The notes beneath the pieces were generated by a model, which did no database searches, had not been told where the DNA came from, and was given only the letters and a program-made list of their open reading frames with translations. The position numbers were made by a program, and so were the translations under genes. From NCBI GenBank assembly GCA_019746135.1, contig JAIESI010000176.1:1-64000 (forward strand): DNA of 64,000 nucleotides, read 5' to 3'. The stretch is from Xanthobacteraceae bacterium. Lineage in GTDB: Bacteria; Pseudomonadota; Alphaproteobacteria; Rhizobiales; Xanthobacteraceae. Below are positions 34,412 to 41,993 of this stretch, piece by piece. Each line of letters opens with the position of its first letter. Within the stretch, counting starts at the first letter, position 1.

Positions 34412-35398
34412 ATGTCAATGAAATTGCTGCAATGGCCGGCGCTCGCGCTCGCGGCCACGGCGTTCGCCGCAGGCGGGGCCGCGGACGCCCGCGCCCAGGC
34501 GGTCGAAAAGCTCACCATCGTGATCTTCGCGCCGCCCTCGCTCGGCGCGCTGCTGCCGCCGGTCATCAAGGCGCAGAAGCTCGACATCGCCAATGGCCTC
34601 GACATCACCTTCGAGGAGCGCACGCCCGATGCCTACGCGACGCAGTTCAACTCCGGCGAGTTCAAGATCGGCGGCAGCGCGTCGCTGACGACGCTCGGCC
34701 TCGCCGACGTGCGCGGCGTCAAGGTGACATATCTGTTCAACCTGTTTGACTACTGGGGCGCCGTGGTGACCTCGCGCGACAGCGTGAAGACGCTGAAAGA
34801 CCTTGAAGGCAAGGAGCTGGCCGGCGCCCGCTCGACCACGAACTACCAGATGTACGAGTTCTTCGCCAAGAAGCAGGGCGTCGACGTCTCCAAAATCAAG
34901 GTGGTCAACACCGCGCCGCCCGGGCTCGTCAGCTACGCCATCGCCGACCGCGCCGATGCGGTGCAGATCTGGGAGCCGGCCTACACGCTGATGATCACCA
35001 AGAAGCCGTCGATCCGCACCATCGACCTCAACATCGCCAAGACCTGGAAGGACGTCGGCGCCAACACCATTCCGTATCTCGGGGTCGGCGCGCACACCGA
35101 CTGGGCCAACGCCAATCCCGACAAGGTGCAGAAGCTCTACACCATCTACAAGGCCGCAGTGGAATGGGTGCAGAAGAACCCGGAGGAGGCCGCCCCGCTG
35201 CTCGCCAAGGGTGCGCCGCCCGAGGAGCTGAAAGCGGTGGCCGCGATGATCAAGTCCAACGAGCGGCTCGCCATGAAGTTGACCAAGTCGGCCGACATCA
35301 AGAAAGACATTGAAGCGGTATACAAGGCCGGCATGGACATCAACTATCTGCCGAGCATGCCGTCGGCAGCGTCGATCTACGACAAGCCGCTGCGCTGA
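34412..35398 (+). CDS. ABC transporter substrate-binding protein (SsuA/TauA/NMT1-like)
   Basis: A 328-residue periplasmic binding protein with a signal peptide ending ARAQA and the NMT1/SsuA-like domain: an early LTIVIFAPPSL strand, FNSGEFKIGGSASL, and the ligand-binding DLEGKELAGARST segment. The family carries sulfonates, thiamine precursors, nitrate or aromatic sulfonates. GGGAGG precedes the ATG at 34412 (34418 is also possible). It heads an importer operon with the permease and ATPase that follow, located right after the molybdenum-hydroxylase genes, and may import that pathway's substrate. Confidence 0.9.
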   Translation: MSMKLLQWPALALAATAFAAGGAADARAQAVEKLTIVIFAPPSLGALLPPVIKAQKLDIANGLDITFEERTPDAYATQFNSGEFKIGGSASLTTLGLADVRGVKVTYLFNLFDYWGAVVTSRDSVKTLKDLEGKELAGARSTTNYQMYEFFAKKQGVDVSKIKVVNTAPPGLVSYAIADRADAVQIWEPAYTLMITKKPSIRTIDLNIAKTWKDVGANTIPYLGVGAHTDWANANPDKVQKLYTIYKAAVEWVQKNPEEAAPLLAKGAPPEELKAVAAMIKSNERLAMKLTKSADIKKDIEAVYKAGMDINYLPSMPSAASIYDKPLR

Positions 35399-35411
35399 TC
35401 GCCCGCCCTCG

Positions 35412-36185
35412 ATGAAGCTCGATCCACGCGTCAAGCAGTTCCTCCAGGCGGCGGCCAGCACGGTTGTGCTGCTCGCCGCCTGGCAGATCGCATCCTATTT
35501 CTTTCCGCACTACCTGTTTCCGCCGGTGCAGGACATTCTTGCCCGTACGGTGAAGATCCTGGTGACCTGGCCGGAGCTGAAGCAGGTTCTGGAGACCGCC
35601 GCGCGCATCTTTGTCGGCCTGGCCGGCGCGTTCGTGCTCGGCTGCCTGCTGGCGATCCCGATCGGCCGTTTTCCCAAGATCGAGAGCTATGTCACGCCGT
35701 TCCTGGTGTTCCTGCAGGGCATTCCGGCGCTGTCGTGGGTCATCATCGCCATCATCTGGTTTCACGGCACCGAGTTCCGCATCGCCTTCATCATGATCAT
35801 CACGACACTGCCGGCGTTCACCTTCCAGGTGCTGGATTCCTACCGCTCGATGTCGAAGGACCTGTTCGAGATGACCATGTCGTTCCGCCCGCGCGGCTTG
35901 ACGCTGTTCCGCGTGCTGATCGTGCCCACCATCCTTCCGGGCATTCTCACCGCATGGAAGATCAACCTCGGAAACGCGGCGCGCGTCGTCGTGGTGGCCG
36001 AGCTGGTCGGCGCAACCGGCGGCGTGGGCTACGAGCTCCTGCGCCAGCAGCAATTGTTCGACATGGCGGGTGCGCTCGCCTGGACCATCCAGCTCGTGCT
36101 GTTCGTGCTGGTGGTGCAGCAGATCATCGTCTGGATCGAGAACTGGCTGCTGCGCTACCGGCCGGTCTCCGAGCGGGCGGCCTAG
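35412..36185 (+). CDS. ABC transporter permease (SsuC/TauC-like)
   Basis: A 257-residue membrane protein with about six segments and the cytoplasmic EAA-type loop between residues about 150 and 185 that docks the ATPase (EMTMSFRPRGLTLFRVLIVP). It belongs to the BPD-transport group that serves sulfonate-type importers. ATG 35412 was chosen since the longer frame overlaps the binding-protein gene with unlike sequence. It lies 13 bases after the binding-protein stop; the ATPase follows after a palindromic repeat. Confidence 0.9.
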   Translation: MKLDPRVKQFLQAAASTVVLLAAWQIASYFFPHYLFPPVQDILARTVKILVTWPELKQVLETAARIFVGLAGAFVLGCLLAIPIGRFPKIESYVTPFLVFLQGIPALSWVIIAIIWFHGTEFRIAFIMIITTLPAFTFQVLDSYRSMSKDLFEMTMSFRPRGLTLFRVLIVPTILPGILTAWKINLGNAARVVVVAELVGATGGVGYELLRQQQLFDMAGALAWTIQLVLFVLVVQQIIVWIENWLLRYRPVSERAA

Positions 36186-36230
36186 CATGATCCCGAAAAG
36201 TGAGAATCGGTTTTCGGACAAGATCATGCT
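36184..36230. repeat. Alphaproteobacterial palindromic repeat (gatcatgct type)
   Basis: Outer arms agcatgatc (36184-36192) and gatcatgct (36222-36230) and inner arms ccgaaaa (36193-36199) and ttttcgg (36211-36217) make a long imperfect palindrome in the 60-base gap between permease and ATPase genes. I recall this element as frequent in Bradyrhizobium and Rhodopseudomonas intergenic spaces. It lies inside an operon, so it could alter mRNA stability between the two genes. Confidence 0.75.
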
Positions 36231-36245
36231 CAATAGAAAAGTCCC

Positions 36246-37037
36246 ATGACTGAGCCTCTGATCCGCTTCAGCGACGTCTCGAAGGATTTCCCCAAGCCCG
36301 ACGGCTCGGGGACCTTCACCGCCGTCGACCGCCTGTCGTTCACCATCGACAAGGGCGAAATCGTCGCCGTTCTCGGCAAGACCGGCTGCGGCAAGTCGAC
36401 CATGTTCAACCTGCTGTCGGGCCTGATCGAGCCGACCAGCGGCACGGTGAGCGTCACCGGCCACGATCCGTTCAAGGAGTTCAGCTATTTCCGCGGCAAG
36501 ATCGGCATCGTGTTCCAGAACGACCGGCTGATGCCGTGGCGCACCGCGATCGACAACGTGGTGCTGGGGCTGGAGATCCTCGACGCCAAGAAGAGCGATG
36601 CCGAGGCGGTGGCGCGGCGCTGGCTGTCGCGGCTCGGCCTTTCCGGCCATGAGAACGACTGGCCGCACGCGCTGTCCGGCGGCATGCGCCAGCGCGTGTC
36701 GATCGCGCGCGCCTTCGCGGTCGAGCCGGACATCCTGCTTTGCGACGAGCCGTTCTCCTCGCTCGACGAGATGACCGCGCGCGACCTGCGCGCCGAGTTC
36801 GTCCGTCTCGTCAAGCAGAACGGCAAGACCGCGGTGTTCATCACCCACCACATCAACGAGGCGATGGACGTCGGCGACCGCGTCATGGTGTTCCACCGCC
36901 CGGCGCGGATCGCCTACGAGGCGCGGATGGACGAGGCCGCCAAGACCACCGGCCGGCAGGCGATCCAGGAGGAAATCCTGAAGGTGCTGGGGCTCGAGGC
37001 CAAAGAAACAAAGCCCGAAACAAAGCCCGCGGCGTGA
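36246..37037 (+). CDS. ABC transporter ATP-binding protein (SsuB/TauB-like)
   Basis: A 263-residue nucleotide-binding subunit: Walker A GKTGCGKST (about residues 44-52), Q-loop in VFQNDRLMPW, signature LSGGMRQR, Walker B ILLCDEPFSSLD and the H-loop in ITHHINEA. The RLMPWRTAIDNV segment is typical of the nitrate/sulfonate/taurine importer ATPases. It completes the importer with the two preceding genes. Its ribosome-binding site is weak. The C-terminus is extended by a short threonine/lysine-rich tail. Confidence 0.92.
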   Translation: MTEPLIRFSDVSKDFPKPDGSGTFTAVDRLSFTIDKGEIVAVLGKTGCGKSTMFNLLSGLIEPTSGTVSVTGHDPFKEFSYFRGKIGIVFQNDRLMPWRTAIDNVVLGLEILDAKKSDAEAVARRWLSRLGLSGHENDWPHALSGGMRQRVSIARAFAVEPDILLCDEPFSSLDEMTARDLRAEFVRLVKQNGKTAVFITHHINEAMDVGDRVMVFHRPARIAYEARMDEAAKTTGRQAIQEEILKVLGLEAKETKPETKPAA

Positions 37038-37105
37038 GCCGGCGTCATGCCGCCGTGTCGTTGAGAACGCTCACGAATTTGAAACGGGTTCGTTCCGCCA
37101 ACTTC

Positions 37106-37124
37106 AAGCATTGATTGCTTATTT
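37106..37124 (+). terminator. Weak hairpin after the ABC importer operon
   Basis: Arms aagca (37106-37110) and tgctt (37116-37120) with a 5-base loop are followed by attttaaaat about 70 bases past the ATPase stop. The stem is short, so termination is only suggested. The following AT-rich bases could instead be part of a promoter for the deacetylase-family gene at 37298. Confidence 0.3.
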
Positions 37125-37297
37125 TAAAATTGCAACTTGAGATAGTTTGGCTGGCAGGAACGCGTCGGCGCGGCGCTTCGTGCGTTTGCCCATCCCTTCG
37201 GCGGCGGTAATGCCGGCAATCCGCGCCCGGGCCCGACACCGCGCCGGTCGCGGTTTCCTGATAGCGTTTCCGGCACAACACAAACCGGAGGAACGCC

Positions 37298-38140
37298 GTG
37301 CCGCTGAAGAATTCCGACTGGCTGTGGCCGAACAACAAGCGCATCGCGGTGGTGTTCAACGTCTGCCTCGAAGCCTGGTCGGACGGCAAGGCGCCGGGCA
37401 TCAGCCCGATGGGCAATCCGCTGCCACATGGCGTGCTCGACACCATGGCGATCTCCTGGGCGGCGTACGGGGTGAAGACCGGCATCTACCGGCTGCTCGA
37501 CGCGTTCAACAGGCACGGCGCCAAGACCAGCGTGATGGTCAATGCCGTGGTCTGCGAACGCGCGCCGGAGGCGGTCAAGGCGATCGCCGAGGGCGGGCAT
37601 GAGGTGCTGTCGCATTCCTACGCGATGGATGTGATCCCGGCGCTGCTGTCGGACGAGGACGAGAAGAAGAACATCGAGCGCTGCACGGCGCTCTTGGAGA
37701 AGGCCTCGGGCCAGAAGATCAGGGGCTGGCTGTCGCCGCGCGGCACCTCGAAGCCCTCCACGGCGAAGCTTCTCGCCGACTACGGCTATCGCTGGTACGG
37801 CGACGTGTTCGACGCCGACCTGCCTTATGTGATGGAGTACGGCAACAAGAAGATCGTGGCGATCCCGTTGTCCTACGACGTCAACGACATGCCGTCGATG
37901 AAATACGGCCATCCGCCGAAGATGATGCTGGAGTCGTTCAACGAGGTGATCGACATCGCGCGCTCGCAGGACGACGAGATGCGCATCATCGACGTGACCA
38001 ATCACGCGCACATCTTCGGCCACCACCGCGGCGCGTATTATTTCGAGAAGATCATCGAAAAGGCGATGGCGGCGGACGACATCTGGGTCGGCACGCGGGC
38101 CGAGATCGCCGATCACGTGCTGGCGCGCAACGCGTCCTAG
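37298..38140 (+). CDS. Polysaccharide deacetylase-family (NodB fold) hydrolase
   Basis: A 280-residue CE4-fold protein of the same subtype as that at 1774-2742 (N-terminal WPNNKRIAVVFNV, GHEVLSHSY, GWLSPRGTSKPSTAKLL, and the final THNHAHIFGHHRG-like histidine segment reading VTNHAHIFGHHRG). It starts with GTG, supported by GGAGGAA 7 bases upstream. It is preceded by a 260-base gap and appears monocistronic. Members in catabolic loci may deformylate or deamidate small molecules; the substrate is unknown. Confidence 0.85.
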   Translation: MPLKNSDWLWPNNKRIAVVFNVCLEAWSDGKAPGISPMGNPLPHGVLDTMAISWAAYGVKTGIYRLLDAFNRHGAKTSVMVNAVVCERAPEAVKAIAEGGHEVLSHSYAMDVIPALLSDEDEKKNIERCTALLEKASGQKIRGWLSPRGTSKPSTAKLLADYGYRWYGDVFDADLPYVMEYGNKKIVAIPLSYDVNDMPSMKYGHPPKMMLESFNEVIDIARSQDDEMRIIDVTNHAHIFGHHRGAYYFEKIIEKAMAADDIWVGTRAEIADHVLARNAS

Positions 38141-38173
38141 GTTTGCACCCGGTTGCTTTCGATAGGAGCCGGG

Positions 38174-38263
38174 GTCCCGGATCAGCCATAGCGCGTCGAA
38201 GACGCGCGTAAACGCGCTTATGGCACCGCTTCGCTACGCTACGCGCTGCACCGCGTCCGGGAC
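38174..38263. repeat. Palindromic repeat element ending the cysG frame
   Basis: The ends are inverted copies gtcccgga (38174-38181) and tccgggac (38256-38263). Inside are gccata/tatggc (38185-38190, 38219-38224) and a hairpin gcgcgtc-gaa-gacgcgc (38191-38207), giving a branched, cloverleaf-like potential. The right end supplies the last residues and stop codon of the truncated cysG gene. Sequences of this kind are familiar from Bradyrhizobium intergenic regions (recollection). Confidence 0.7.
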
Positions 38264-39331
38264 ACGGGTGGAGAGTGCCGTCACGCCAGGAACGATTTCG
38301 ACCGGGATGCACGCCTTGTTGCACGCGGTCATTTCTGCGTCGTCGGCTGCACTCGCGTTGTCCCTGAGCCGGATCACGCGGCGGCCGGATTTTGCAAGAC
38401 CCGCCATCAAGGTGCCGGTTTTGGTCGCACCTTGAGCTTTGCCGACCAGGAGCTTCTTCGCCTCGCGGCGAGCGAAATCCAGAACCGCCGCGGAAACATG
38501 CTCGTCGAACAGGATGACGTCGGCGGATTGCAGCGCGCGCACCGCGCGCAGCGTCAACAGCTCCGGATCGCCCGGCCCCGCACCGACCAGCGTCACCGAG
38601 CCCTGCTCGACGCGCCCGCCTTCGGCCTGCGTCTGCTTCAGCAGCAGGTCGTAGTCGAAAGCCTGCGGCTCGGCGTCAGGGTGCCGCACGGCGCGCTCGG
38701 CGAACAGCTGCCAGAACCGCCGCCGGGCGTTGAACGAGAGCCCCGAGGTCTTCAGGTCCGTCCGCCAGCGTCGCGCCGCCGCCGCCCACTGCGCAAAGCC
38801 GCGCGGCAGCATCGCTTCGAGCTTGCCGCGGATCGCCTGGCCGAACACCGGAGCCGCGCCGTCGGTCGAGATGCCGATCACCATCGGCGAGCGGTTGACG
38901 ATGGCGCCGAAGGAAAAATCGCAGAATGCCGGTTTGTCCACCACATTGACCGGGGCGCCGGCCGCGCGCGCCGCGTCGGCGAAGCGCCGCGCTTCGCCGT
39001 CGTTCTCGCAGGCGCCGACGGCGATGGCCGCACCGGCGATGTCGCCGGGCTGCCACGTCCGGCGATGGATGGTGACGGCGCCGCGCGGCGGGTCGATCGC
39101 CAGCGCGACGATCTCCTCGCACGGCTCCGGCGCGTAAACCTGGACCTCGGCGCCGGCGGCCGACAGCAACTCCGCCTTCCAGGCCGCACCGGGCGTGCCG
39201 CCGGCGACGACCGCGCGGCGGCCTTCGAGCGCGAAGAACACCGGCAGCCGAGCCAGCGGCTCCATGCGCGGCGGCCGCGGCTCAGCGGGCATCGGCGCGT
39301 TCTTCGGCATGATCGTGAGCATGGAGGTCAT
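38234..39331 (-). CDS. cysG: Siroheme synthase CysG-like protein with truncated methyltransferase domain
   Basis: About 365 residues from ATG 39331 (AAGGA 9 bases upstream; the start overlaps the nasA 3' end). Residues about 20-215 form a precorrin-2 dehydrogenase/ferrochelatase domain (FFALEGRRAVVAGG, VNVVDKPAFCDF, SFGAIVNRSPMVIGISTDG). A uroporphyrinogen-III methyltransferase domain begins with VTLVGAGPGDPELLTLRAVR but runs only about 110 residues instead of about 240. The usual SAM-loop GGDPFIFGRG is replaced by RDNASAADD. After VEIVPGVTAL the frame ends inside a palindromic repeat. The methyltransferase is probably inactive. Siroheme for NirA must then rely on another SUMT. Confidence 0.75.
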   Translation of the reverse strand: MTSMLTIMPKNAPMPAEPRPPRMEPLARLPVFFALEGRRAVVAGGTPGAAWKAELLSAAGAEVQVYAPEPCEEIVALAIDPPRGAVTIHRRTWQPGDIAGAAIAVGACENDGEARRFADAARAAGAPVNVVDKPAFCDFSFGAIVNRSPMVIGISTDGAAPVFGQAIRGKLEAMLPRGFAQWAAAARRWRTDLKTSGLSFNARRRFWQLFAERAVRHPDAEPQAFDYDLLLKQTQAEGGRVEQGSVTLVGAGPGDPELLTLRAVRALQSADVILFDEHVSAAVLDFARREAKKLLVGKAQGATKTGTLMAGLAKSGRRVIRLRDNASAADDAEMTACNKACIPVEIVPGVTALSTRVPDAVQRVA

Positions 39332-41993
39332 TGGAGAGGTCCTTCGCATGGTCGTTGGAGTTCCGGCCGGCCAGCGCGTGGGTGACGATGCTTCTGACTT
39401 CAGGCAGGCAGGTGCCGCACTTGTTTCCGGCGCGCAGCGCCTTGCCGATCTCTTCGACGCTCGTGGCCTTGCGTGAGGCCACCGCGTCGGCGATCGCGGC
39501 AACGCCGACGCCGAAGCAGGCGCAGACGACCTGTCCGGTTTCCGCCAAGCCCGGGCCGCCGATCATGTCGCGCAGGTCGCCCCATTGCGGCGGCGCGTCG
39601 GCTGGACCCAAGAACACCGCGCCTTCGAGGCGGCCGTCGGCGAAGGCTGCAGCGCGGTAGAGCCCTCGCTTCCGATCGACGAACTCGGTCAGCGCCGCGT
39701 CCGGGAAAAGATGTGGCGCGAGGCTTCGCCACGCCTCGGGACCTTCGTTGCTGGCGTACAGGAACCCCACGGTGCCGGGCAGCGCCACCTGCGACCACCA
39801 GGTGCCCTCCGGCAAGGCGAAGGCCGCGCGCGCCAGCGCAAAGCCGCGATAGGCGAAGTCCACGCGCTCGATCGAAACCGGGGTCGCCTTGGCCTCGGGC
39901 TGGCCCGAGAACGGATCGGTCTGCGGCGACACCAGGTCGCCGATCCGCGCCGAGGAGGCATTGCTGTTGCTCCAGTGGATCGGCGCGAACACCGAGCCTT
40001 GCTGCTGGCCGGCGCTGGTCACGACCTTGAGCACGCAGGCGCCGTGCCGGCTCTTGAGGCGCGCGAAGCCGCCATTGGCAAGCCCGAAGCGCCTGGCGTC
40101 GAGCGGATGCACCTCGACGAACGGCTCGGGCTTGTGCGCGCCGAGCCGCGGGCTCTGACCGGTGCGCGTCATGGTGTGCCACTGGTCGCGCAGCCGGCCG
40201 GTGTTCAGCCGCAGCGGGAATTCGTCGCAGGCGGCTTCGGAAAGTGCCGGCTTTTCAGGCGCGATGAAGCGCGCCTTGCGATCCGGCGTGCTGAAGCTTC
40301 CGTTGGCGAACAGCCGCGCGGCGAAGCGGTCACCGTTCGCGCGCACCGGCCACTGCACCGGCTCGAGCGCGTCGTAGTCGTCGTCGGACAGTTCAGCGAG
40401 CCCGCCGAGATCGAACAGGCGGGTGCCGCCGTTCTCGAAGCCCGAGAGCGCGGCGTGCTCGCGGAAAATGTCGGCGGGACCGCGATAGGCGAAGGCATCG
40501 CCGAAGCCGAGATGCCGCGCCAGCTCCGATATGATCCACCAGTCGGGCCTGACATCGCCCGGCAGCGGCAGAAAGCGGCGCTGCCGCGCGATGCGGCGTT
40601 CGGAGTTGGTGACGGTGCCGTCCTTCTCGCCCCAAGCGGCGGCAGGCAGCAGAACATGCGGTACTGCGGACACCGTGTCGTTGCCGATCACGTTGTCCGA
40701 CACCACGAACAGCTCGAGCTTCTTCAGCGCCTCGCGCATGGCGCCGGCGCGCGGCAGCGACACTGCGGGATTGGTGCCCATCACCCACAGCGCCTTGATC
40801 CCGCCGCGCTCGATGGATTCGAACATCTGCACGGCCTTGAGCCCTTCGCACCCGGCCATGCGCGGCGCGCTCCAGAACCGCCGCACGCGATCCACCTCGT
40901 CCGGTGCAAAGCCCATGTGGGCGGCGAGCATGTTGGCGAGCCCGCCGACCTCGCGGCCGCCCATGGCGTTGGGCTGACCGGTGAGCGAGAACGGCCCCAT
41001 GCCGGGCCTGCCGATCCGGCCGGTGGCGAGATGGCAGTTGATGATGGCGTTGACCTTGTCGGTGCCCTGCGCCGACTGGTTCACCCCTTGCGAGAAGCAG
41101 GTGACGACCTTCTCCTTGGAGCGGAAAAATTGGAAAAAGCGCGCGACGTCGCCTTCGTCGAGACCGGTGGCGGCTGCGGTCGCGGCGATATCCGGCGCGA
41201 TCTCGCGGGCGCGCGCCAGCGCTGCGGCAAATCCCGTCGTGTTCGCTTCGATGTATTTTCCATCAAGCGCGCCGACCTCGGCGAGGTACACCAGGAGGCC
41301 TGCGAACAGCGCGGTGTCGCTGCCCGGCGCAAGCGCCAGAAACAGGTCGGCTTCGTCGCCGGTCACGGTGCGGCGCGGATCGATCACGACGATCTTCGCG
41401 CCGCGCTCCTGCCGGTTGCGCGTCATGCGCTGAAACAGCACCGGATGGCACCAGGCGGTGTTGGCGCCCACGAGAACGAGCAGGTTCGCCTGGTCGAGGT
41501 CCTCGTAGCTGCCCGGCACCACGTCCTCGCCGAAGGCGCGGCGGTGGCCGGCGACCGTCGAGGCCATGCACAGCCGCGAATTGGTGTCGACATTGGCCGA
41601 GCCGAGGAAGCCCTTCGCGAGCTTGTTGGCGACGTAATAGTCCTCGGTGAGAAGCTGGCCCGAGAGATAGAAGGCGATGGCGCCCGGCCCGTCGCGGTCG
41701 ACGACGCGGCGCAAGCCGTCGGCGACGGTCAAGAGCGCGGTGTCCCAGTCGACCTTGGCGTAGCTCGCGTCGGCGCGCCGCAGTTGCGGATCGAGCAGGC
41801 GGCCGTTAAGCCCCAGCGTGTCCTCCAGCGCGAAGCCCTTGGAGCACAGCTTGCCGAAATTGGCGGGATGGTCCGGATCGCCGGTGGTGATCGCGCCGCC
41901 CTGGCCGTCCGGCCGCGCCAGCACGCCGCAGCCGACCCCGCAGTAAGGGCAGGCGGTGCGGATGGCGGGCGGAAGCGGCAGCGGCGCGTGCAT
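39282..41993 (-). CDS. nasA: Assimilatory nitrate reductase catalytic subunit
   Basis: A 903-residue Mo-bis-MGD oxidoreductase. The N-terminal [4Fe-4S] cysteines are C15, C18, C22 and C50 (CPYCGVGC then LCSKG). The molybdopterin segments NTAWCHPVLFQRM, SQGVNQSAQGTDK and ALWVMGTNPAVSLP follow. The C-terminal 70 residues hold a BFD-like [2Fe-2S] domain (VCACFGVGVAAIAD and KCGTCLPEVRS), typical of the NasA/NarB type. It reduces nitrate to nitrite in the cytoplasm. Its ATG shares one base with the stop of the flavoprotein gene. The last 25 residues are His/Asp-rich and overlap the cysG start. Confidence 0.95.
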   Translation of the reverse strand: MHAPLPLPPAIRTACPYCGVGCGVLARPDGQGGAITTGDPDHPANFGKLCSKGFALEDTLGLNGRLLDPQLRRADASYAKVDWDTALLTVADGLRRVVDRDGPGAIAFYLSGQLLTEDYYVANKLAKGFLGSANVDTNSRLCMASTVAGHRRAFGEDVVPGSYEDLDQANLLVLVGANTAWCHPVLFQRMTRNRQERGAKIVVIDPRRTVTGDEADLFLALAPGSDTALFAGLLVYLAEVGALDGKYIEANTTGFAAALARAREIAPDIAATAAATGLDEGDVARFFQFFRSKEKVVTCFSQGVNQSAQGTDKVNAIINCHLATGRIGRPGMGPFSLTGQPNAMGGREVGGLANMLAAHMGFAPDEVDRVRRFWSAPRMAGCEGLKAVQMFESIERGGIKALWVMGTNPAVSLPRAGAMREALKKLELFVVSDNVIGNDTVSAVPHVLLPAAAWGEKDGTVTNSERRIARQRRFLPLPGDVRPDWWIISELARHLGFGDAFAYRGPADIFREHAALSGFENGGTRLFDLGGLAELSDDDYDALEPVQWPVRANGDRFAARLFANGSFSTPDRKARFIAPEKPALSEAACDEFPLRLNTGRLRDQWHTMTRTGQSPRLGAHKPEPFVEVHPLDARRFGLANGGFARLKSRHGACVLKVVTSAGQQQGSVFAPIHWSNSNASSARIGDLVSPQTDPFSGQPEAKATPVSIERVDFAYRGFALARAAFALPEGTWWSQVALPGTVGFLYASNEGPEAWRSLAPHLFPDAALTEFVDRKRGLYRAAAFADGRLEGAVFLGPADAPPQWGDLRDMIGGPGLAETGQVVCACFGVGVAAIADAVASRKATSVEEIGKALRAGNKCGTCLPEVRSIVTHALAGRNSNDHAKDLSNDLHAHDHAEERADAR

